A stretch of 21,710 nucleotides of DNA from CAYMAZ01 sp964428185. Its GTDB lineage: Bacteria > Bacteroidota > Bacteroidia > Bacteroidales > DTU049. The stretch is from contig CAYRXH010000040.1 of the NCBI GenBank assembly GCA_964428185.1, positions 1-21,710 of the forward strand. Direction: 5' to 3'. The translations under genes were made by a program, and so were the position numbers. Numbering within the stretch: the first letter of the stretch is position 1; each line of letters starts with the position of its first letter. The notes under the pieces are model-generated. The model made no database searches. It was given only the letters and a program-made list of their open reading frames with translations, and was not told where the DNA came from. This document shows positions 16,514 to 21,710 of this stretch, piece after piece.

Positions 16514-16621
16514 TCAATAATAATCAGAAAAAAGCCTGGTCTCCGAAAGAACACCGATCCCAATAAGAATAAAAAACAAGATCAGTTTTTCAGTTATGCT
16601 AATTTGGTTCATCCTTCTCAT
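16514..16621 (-). pseudogene. Possible N-terminal stub of a membrane protein
   Basis: An ATG at 16621 opens a 35-residue frame: MRRMNQISITEKLILFFILI then GIGVLSETRLFSDYY and TAA. It resembles the basic start and first transmembrane helix of a sensor protein, cut off abruptly. It lies just upstream of, and on the same strand as, the LuxR fragment, so both could be ends of one internally deleted gene. A real small membrane protein cannot be excluded. Confidence 0.3.
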
Positions 16622-16693
16622 TGCGGCAAAAGCAATTGTTTCATTGTAAAAGTACATCATAAGAGAGCAAAAACAAAATTCAATTTTTTGATG

Positions 16694-16701
16694 TAACTTT
16701 G
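16694..16701 (+). promoter_or_regulatory. -7 promoter element (TAACTTTG) for the cysCDN operon
   Basis: TAACTTTG followed by C ends 21 bases before the cysC ATG, the same spacing as at the other promoters in the window. The three cys genes have no other good promoter between them, so this probably drives all three. Confidence 0.5.
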
Positions 16702-16722
16702 CAAAAAACTCAATCTGCTTGA

Positions 16723-17367
16723 ATGGCAAAACGGACGAACTACAGGAAAGACCACTCTCTCTGGACGGATTTCAACAATTTTATCAGACGCAACCGCAGA
16801 AGATTTCTTGTAAAACAGCGTCCTCTTGTCATTTGGCTTACCGGATTGCCTGGTGCAGGAAAAACTACCCTTGCCGAATCTTTGGATGCCGCAATACTTA
16901 AAAAAGGTTATTTTACAAAGCATTTTGACGGTGACGAAATCCGCAAGGGGATCAACAGTGACCTTGGTTATTCAGATGCGGACCGCAAAGAAAACGTAAG
17001 AAGAACTGCAGAAATCTCAAGCTTGTTTCTTGACAGCGGACTCGTGATCATTTGTAGTTTTATTAGTCCTACCCGTGAAATGAGACAGATGGCAAAAGAG
17101 ATTATCGGCAAGGACAGATTTATTGAGGTTTTTGTCAATGCTCCATTGGAAATCTGTGAGCAAAGAGATCCCAAGGGAATGTATAAAATGGCCCGAGCAG
17201 GCTTGCTTAATAACTTCACAGGAGTTGATGCCCCCTATGAGGAACCTGAATATCCCGATATTGAAATCAGAACCGATTTGTGGGACATTCCTTCTTCAAC
17301 AAAATACCTATTAAGAAAAGTATTACCAAAAATAAAATTCAGACAAGGATGGTCTCTTATAAATTAA
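16723..17367 (+). CDS. cysC: Adenylylsulfate kinase
   Basis: Phosphorylates adenosine 5'-phosphosulfate to PAPS. Residues 1-35 are a basic extension. The P-loop GLPGAGKTT is at 41-49 (usually GLSGAGKST). HFDGDEIRKGINSDLGYSDA (68-87) binds the substrate, then DRKENVRR, and FISPTRE holds Ser115. KGMYKMARAGLLNNFTGVDA and PYEEPEYPDI close the family pattern. Length (214) is near normal. The gene is free-standing rather than fused to cysN, and its end overlaps cysD by 19 bases, which argues for translational coupling. Confidence 0.96.
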   Translation: MAKRTNYRKDHSLWTDFNNFIRRNRRRFLVKQRPLVIWLTGLPGAGKTTLAESLDAAILKKGYFTKHFDGDEIRKGINSDLGYSDADRKENVRRTAEISSLFLDSGLVIICSFISPTREMRQMAKEIIGKDRFIEVFVNAPLEICEQRDPKGMYKMARAGLLNNFTGVDAPYEEPEYPDIEIRTDLWDIPSSTKYLLRKVLPKIKFRQGWSLIN

Positions 17368-18254
17368 ACCATCTCAGAGAACTTGAATCTGAGTCAATTT
17401 TTATCATGCGCGAGGTTGCAGCTCAATTTGAGCGCCCTGCACTTCTTTTTTCAGGCGGCAAAGACAGCATTGTTATGGTACATCTTGCTGTGAAAGCATT
17501 CTGGCCTGCAAAAATCCCATTCCCTCTTGTTCATATTGACACAGGTCATAACTTTGAAGAAACGATTATTTATCGCGATAATCTGGTGGAAAAAATCGGA
17601 GCAAAGCTCATTGTCGGTTCTGTTCAGGAATCAATTGACAAAGGCAGAGCAGTGGACGAAAAAGGGATCGGAGCAAGCAGAAATGCACTTCAGACCATCA
17701 CCTTGCTTGATACTATCGAAGAACACAAATTCGACTGCGCCCTTGGCGGAGCAAGACGGGATGAAGAAAAAGCAAGAGCCAAAGAACGATTTTTTTCACA
17801 CAGAGATGAATTCGGACAATGGGATCCCAAAAATCAAAGACCTGAATTGTGGAATCTTTTCAACGGCAAAAAGAAAATCGGCGAGCACTTCAGGGTATTT
17901 CCGCTGAGCAACTGGACAGAAGTTGATGTATGGATGTATATAGCACTTGAAAACATTGAAATGCCTTCCTTGTATTTTACCCACGCAAGAGATGTGTTCT
18001 ACCGTGATGGTATATGGATGGCTGTGGCCGACTGTTTGCCCATGAAAGACACAGAAAAAATTGAACGAAGAATGGTCAGATGCCGTACTATTGGTGATAT
18101 CACCTGTACCGGTGTAACTCTTTCAGAAGCTAAAAATGTGGAAGATATCATCGCTGAAGTGGCTGCATCAAGAATCACCGAAAGAGGAGGAAGGGCTGAT
18201 GATAAACGATCTGAAGCCGCCATGGAAGACAGGAAAAAAGAAGGATACTTTTAA
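17349..18254 (+). CDS. cysD: Sulfate adenylyltransferase subunit 2
   Basis: Catalytic subunit of ATP sulfurylase, which with CysN makes APS from sulfate and ATP. The PP-loop motif FSGGKDSIVM is at residues 34-43. ALGGARRDEEKARAKERFFS, then HRDEFGQWDPKNQRPELWNL, and VFPLSNWTEVDVWMYI are diagnostic. I place the start at the ATG at 17349, giving MVSYKLNHLRELESES, the family N-terminus and a normal 301 residues. The frame is open to 17280, but that part lies inside cysC and is not conserved. The gene is followed by cysN after 39 A-rich bases. Confidence 0.97.
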   Translation: MVSYKLNHLRELESESIFIMREVAAQFERPALLFSGGKDSIVMVHLAVKAFWPAKIPFPLVHIDTGHNFEETIIYRDNLVEKIGAKLIVGSVQESIDKGRAVDEKGIGASRNALQTITLLDTIEEHKFDCALGGARRDEEKARAKERFFSHRDEFGQWDPKNQRPELWNLFNGKKKIGEHFRVFPLSNWTEVDVWMYIALENIEMPSLYFTHARDVFYRDGIWMAVADCLPMKDTEKIERRMVRCRTIGDITCTGVTLSEAKNVEDIIAEVAASRITERGGRADDKRSEAAMEDRKKEGYF

Positions 18255-18293
18255 ACATTTTAAAAAAGATTTTTTTAAGAAAAAAAAAGCACT

Positions 18294-19568
18294 ATGGACC
18301 AGGTTTCGAACCAGCAATATCTAGACATGGAACTTCTGCGGTTTACAACTGCAGGGAGTGTGGATGACGGAAAAAGCACCCTTATCGGCAGACTACTGTA
18401 TGACACCAAATCAATTTTCGAAGATCAGTATGAGGCAGTTGTAGATGCCAGCAACCGAAGAGGAGAAGAACATGTGAATCTGGCACTTCTCACAGACGGA
18501 CTGAGGGCTGAAAGAGAACAAGGAATCACCATTGACGTAGCCTATCGCTATTTTCACACTCCAAAACGCAAATTCATCATTGCAGACACTCCCGGACATA
18601 TTCAATACACCCGCAATATGGTCACAGGTGCCTCAACGGCCAATCTTGCCCTGATTCTGGTAGATGCCCGCAAAGGTGTCATTGAACAGACCAAACGACA
18701 CTCTTTCATTGCTTCTCTGCTGAAAATCCCTCATGTTGTTATTTGTATCAATAAAATGGACCTGGTAGATTACGATATGAAGGTCTTTGACCGCATTGTT
18801 GAAGATTATAAAAACTTTTCATCAAAACTTGAAATCGCTGATGTCAGGTTTGTTCCCATCAGCGCTCTCAAAGGACACAATGTGGTTGAGCGTTCTGAAA
18901 CTATGCCATGGTATCAAGGCCCCACATTGCTGTATCTGCTTGAAACAGTTCATATCTCCAGTGACCATAATATGGTTGACTGCCGTTTTCCTGTTCAGTA
19001 TGTGGTGAGACCCTATAATGACCAGTTTCATGATTACAGAGGATATGCAGGACGAATTGCGGGCGGTATTTTTAAACCAGGCGATAAAGTAATGATTTTG
19101 CCATCAGGATATACTACTTCCATCAAATCAATTGAAACCCAGAATGGTCCTGTTCAAGAAGCCTTTCCGCCAATGTCATGCACTATTTTACTTGAAGATG
19201 AAATTGACATCAGCCGGGGTGATATGATTGTCAGGGAAAACAACAGACCTGAAGTTTCACAGGATATTGAAGTGATGCTCTGCTGGATGAATGAAAAGCC
19301 CCTACAGGCAGGCGGCAAATATGCACTCCGCCACACAACAAATGATGCACGCTGCATTGTGAAAGACATCCGCTACAAAGTAGATGTGAATACCCTTCAC
19401 CGTATTCTGGAATTTGATAAGGTGGGATTGAACGATATTGCACGTATTCAGCTCCGGACAACAAAGCCCCTGCTGTATGACAAATACAAGAACAACCGCA
19501 ATACCGGTAGTGTGATTCTCATTGATGAAAATACCAATGAAACTGTGGGTGCAGGGATGATTATCTGA
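18294..19568 (+). CDS. cysN: Sulfate adenylyltransferase subunit 1 (GTPase)
   Basis: The GTPase subunit whose GTP hydrolysis drives APS formation by CysD. It has the translation-factor GTPase motifs: G1 GSVDDGKST (21-29), switch region EQGITIDVAYR (75-85), DTPGH (98-102), NKMD (153-156) and ISALKG near 188. Two beta-barrel domains follow, as in EF-Tu. At 424 residues it ends after the barrels, with no C-terminal CysC kinase, which agrees with the separate cysC upstream. No sulfite-forming or sulfite reductase genes (cysH, cysIJ) are next to it. Confidence 0.96.
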   Translation: MDQVSNQQYLDMELLRFTTAGSVDDGKSTLIGRLLYDTKSIFEDQYEAVVDASNRRGEEHVNLALLTDGLRAEREQGITIDVAYRYFHTPKRKFIIADTPGHIQYTRNMVTGASTANLALILVDARKGVIEQTKRHSFIASLLKIPHVVICINKMDLVDYDMKVFDRIVEDYKNFSSKLEIADVRFVPISALKGHNVVERSETMPWYQGPTLLYLLETVHISSDHNMVDCRFPVQYVVRPYNDQFHDYRGYAGRIAGGIFKPGDKVMILPSGYTTSIKSIETQNGPVQEAFPPMSCTILLEDEIDISRGDMIVRENNRPEVSQDIEVMLCWMNEKPLQAGGKYALRHTTNDARCIVKDIRYKVDVNTLHRILEFDKVGLNDIARIQLRTTKPLLYDKYKNNRNTGSVILIDENTNETVGAGMII

Positions 19569-19670
19569 TGCTTTTTACTGAGCTGCATTGGAATTTATCT
19601 GCTTATTTCTATAAAGAATAGGGTTTACTACCGAAAACTGTTTGTTTTAAAAGTTTCTATGCTTTTTTCG

Positions 19671-19678
19671 TAATTTTG
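19671..19678 (+). promoter_or_regulatory. -7 promoter element (TAATTTTG) for the alcohol dehydrogenase gene
   Basis: TAATTTTG ends 20 bases before the ATG at 19699, in a 130-base gap after cysN that shows no terminator hairpin or small gene. A TTTG at 19641 lies too far upstream (26 bases) to be a standard -33 element. Confidence 0.45.
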
Positions 19679-19698
19679 AAAAAAACTCCTTCTCAGCT

Positions 19699-20838
19699 AT
19701 GGAAAACTTTATAATCTACAATCCTACAAAAGTTTTTTTTGGCAGAAATGCCATTGAAAAACTCCAAAAGAACTTCCCTCCATCAGTCAACAGAGTGTTG
19801 CTGCTCTACGGCAAAGGCTCAATCAAACACAACGGCATCTATGATGATGTGACCCGCCAGTTGAAACTGTCAGGTATTGAATGGATTGAGTATTCGGGAA
19901 TCAAGCCAAATCCCGTGATTGAAGATGTGAGATCGGCTGTTGAGGTGGTGAAGAAAAACAAGCTGCAGGCCATTGTTGCCGTTGGAGGTGGAAGCGTCAT
20001 CGATTCAGCCAAAGCCATTGCCGCTTCCGCACCTTTTGATGCTGATCCCTGGGAATTATTTACCGGTGCTTTCAAGCCGTCCTCTGCCCTACCCGTCATT
20101 GCAGTGCTTACACTGGCAGCCACAGGTACAGAAATGAACAGTTTTGCTGTGATTCAGAATCATGAAGCAGGGCTGAAAGGGTCTTTTGCCAGCCCTCATG
20201 TATATCCCCTCATGTCTTTTCTTGACCCGGCATATACCTTATCCGTTTCAAAGGAACAAACAGGCTATGGTATCACTGATCTGTGTGCCCATGCCATGGA
20301 GGCTTTCTTTGGCGGAGGTGATGTCCCTCTTTCAGACAGGATAGTGGCCGCAATTATTCAAGAAGCCATCACTGCAGGTCCTGCCCTGCTCAACGACCTT
20401 AACAACTACGATCTGCGTGCCAGAATCATGTACGCTGCAACTATGGCACTGAATAATATCACTGTATATGGCCGCATTTCGGGCGACTGGGGTGTTCACG
20501 GCACAGGCCACGAACTCTCTCTGTTGTATGATGTGCCCCACGGTGCAACACTTTCAGTAGTGTATCCGGCATGGCTCAAGCTGATGAGTGACAGAATTCC
20601 GCTCAGAATATCACGCTTAGGAGTACTGGTTTTCGGAACCGGTGTACATAGGGATATTTTTGCTAAAACAGAACAGATGTTCGAATCCTTCAACAGCCCT
20701 GTCCGTTTGAAACAACTTAACATCAATAATTTTGACAGTGAAAGGCTAATCAAACAACTTGAAAAAAATAAGGTAAGCGGATACGAGCAAAAACTGAGTG
20801 TTGAAGACTATCCGAAACTGCTGGAACTGATGCAGTAA
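19699..20838 (+). CDS. Iron-type (group III) alcohol dehydrogenase, YqhD/butanol dehydrogenase-like
   Basis: A 379-residue metal-dependent alcohol dehydrogenase that probably reduces aldehydes with NAD(P)H in the cytoplasm. The N-terminus NFIIYNPTKVFFGRNAIEKL fits the BDH/YqhD branch. The nucleotide-binding motif GGGSVIDSAKAIA is at 96-108. Metal ligands are Asp194 and His198 in TDLCAHAMEAFF, His267 in GVHGTGHELS, and His281 in DVPHGATLS, the same numbers as in YqhD. It starts 130 bases after cysN with its own promoter and has no clear operon partner, so the substrate is not indicated by context. Confidence 0.93.
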   Translation: MENFIIYNPTKVFFGRNAIEKLQKNFPPSVNRVLLLYGKGSIKHNGIYDDVTRQLKLSGIEWIEYSGIKPNPVIEDVRSAVEVVKKNKLQAIVAVGGGSVIDSAKAIAASAPFDADPWELFTGAFKPSSALPVIAVLTLAATGTEMNSFAVIQNHEAGLKGSFASPHVYPLMSFLDPAYTLSVSKEQTGYGITDLCAHAMEAFFGGGDVPLSDRIVAAIIQEAITAGPALLNDLNNYDLRARIMYAATMALNNITVYGRISGDWGVHGTGHELSLLYDVPHGATLSVVYPAWLKLMSDRIPLRISRLGVLVFGTGVHRDIFAKTEQMFESFNSPVRLKQLNINNFDSERLIKQLEKNKVSGYEQKLSVEDYPKLLELMQ

Positions 20839-20935
20839 GCATTCCTATCAGGAGACAAAAATCATCCTGAAGGCATTGTTAGAATTAATTCCCAGTGCCG
20901 GTGTATTGATACTATTTCAGGAAAAAGAACTTCAC

Positions 20936-20943
20936 TACCTTTG
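20936..20943 (+). promoter_or_regulatory. rsmI: -7 promoter element (TACCTTTG) for rsmI
   Basis: TACCTTTG followed by C ends 24 bases before the ATG at 20968, identical in sequence to the element before the M23 gene. It supports the ATG over the in-frame TTG at 20941, which lies within the element. Confidence 0.45.
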
Positions 20944-20967
20944 CATTCAATCAAATTCATCCCGGTT

Positions 20968-21633
20968 ATGTCAAAGCTGTACATCGTTCCTACACCCATC
21001 GGCAATCTGAAGGATATTACCCAAAGGGCACTGGACATTTTGAGCAATGTGGATTTTATTATCGCTGAAGACACAAGAACATCAGGCACTTTTCTAAACC
21101 ATTTCTCAATCAGTAAACCCTTGGCTTCTTTTCACCAGCATAATGAACACCGTGTTGTGGAGCAGCTAGTTGAACGAATCAGGAATCACGCTGCAGCCCT
21201 TATCAGTGATGCAGGAACTCCGGGCATTTCAGATCCGGGTTTTTTACTTATACGAGCCTGTATTGAGGCAGACATTGAAATTGAGACCTTACCAGGTGCT
21301 ACAGCTTTTGTGCCAGCTCTTGTCAATTCCGGATTTCCATGTGACCGTTTTTATTTCCATGGATTTCTTCCCCACAAAAAAGGACGCGTTAAAGAACTGG
21401 AGTTTATAAAATCTCTTGGAAGGACAGCCATACTGTATGAATCTCCCCATCGCCTGCTGAAAGCACTTGAACAATTGGAGGAAATCTTTGGTGGGGACCA
21501 CAGGATTAGTGTGTCCAGAGAAATTTCCAAGCTTCACGAGGAGACAATCAGGGGAAGTATTGCAGATGTGATTGAATATTTCAGCAAGAAGCAAATAAAA
21601 GGAGAAATTGTAATCGTTGTTTCGGCAAAATAA
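20968..21633 (+). CDS. rsmI: 16S rRNA (cytidine-1402-2'-O)-methyltransferase
   Basis: Methylates the ribose of C1402 in the decoding centre of 16S rRNA using S-adenosylmethionine. The canonical N-terminus MSKLYIVPTPIGNLKDITQR is at 1-20, followed by IIAEDTRTSG (31-40), LISDAGTPGISDPG (78-91), TLPGATAFVPALVNSGFPCD (107-126) and ILYESPHRL. At 221 residues it lacks the C-terminal extension of the E. coli protein (about 286), as is usual in Bacteroidetes. The last 77 bases of the window after its stop contain no feature I can support. Confidence 0.96.
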   Translation: MSKLYIVPTPIGNLKDITQRALDILSNVDFIIAEDTRTSGTFLNHFSISKPLASFHQHNEHRVVEQLVERIRNHAAALISDAGTPGISDPGFLLIRACIEADIEIETLPGATAFVPALVNSGFPCDRFYFHGFLPHKKGRVKELEFIKSLGRTAILYESPHRLLKALEQLEEIFGGDHRISVSREISKLHEETIRGSIADVIEYFSKKQIKGEIVIVVSAK

Positions 21634-21710
21634 ATAACTTTATTTTTTTCATTATTAATTGTAAAGTTTCACCACGTTGTTGGGTGTAAAGTTTAAGATT
21701 TCCCGACTTT

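Noticed and set aside
18255..18293. A-rich run between cysD and cysN as a programmed frameshift site.
   Set aside because: Both genes have complete ends and normal starts; the run is simply a short spacer.
1..21710. CRISPR array, transposon ends, tRNA or phage genes.
   Set aside because: No regularly spaced repeats, terminal inverted repeats, transposase motifs or tRNA-like sequence were seen on either strand.

Overview
The window looks like a chromosomal segment of a member of the Bacteroidetes, probably an uncultured Bacteroidales relative. The evidence is base composition near 40% GC, starts without a Shine-Dalgarno sequence, and a recurring TAnnTTTG promoter element 19-24 bases before start codons. 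The gene content also fits: a PorT-type outer membrane barrel, M28 and M49-like exopeptidases, and the M23-dxr-rseP order. No phage, insertion sequence, CRISPR array, tRNA or rRNA was seen.

Layout. From 70 to 7195 on the plus strand lie a DegT-family sugar aminotransferase, a membrane-anchored M23 peptidase, dxr (isoprenoid synthesis), rseP (site-2 protease) and a GH2 beta-mannosidase frame broken by two in-frame stops. From 8664 to 7477 on the minus strand lie an outer membrane barrel protein and ubiX. At 8854-9447 on the plus strand is a TetR regulator broken by one in-frame stop in its DNA-binding domain. From 15015 to 9459 on the minus strand is a likely operon: M49-like lipoprotein peptidase, M28 peptidase with PDZ, gpsA, and a membrane-anchored endonuclease/exonuclease/phosphatase-fold protein with most catalytic residues replaced. 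From 15165 onward on the plus strand lie fabD with a clear terminator, then cysC-cysD-cysN for sulfate activation to PAPS, then an iron-type alcohol dehydrogenase and rsmI.

The 670-base gap between fabD and cysC holds decayed gene fragments on the minus strand: the start of a membrane protein, a LuxR-type helix-turn-helix with an in-frame stop, and the C-terminus of an ammonium transporter with three in-frame stops. The last two abut at about 16371 in different frames.

The most interesting signals are (1) seven premature stops in four recognisable genes with no frameshift inside any recognisable segment, although TAA and TAG clearly end intact neighbours; (2) the apparent pseudoenzyme at 9459-10601; and (3) the fused remnant between fabD and cysC. 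I found no convincing new multi-gene system; most of the window is housekeeping.
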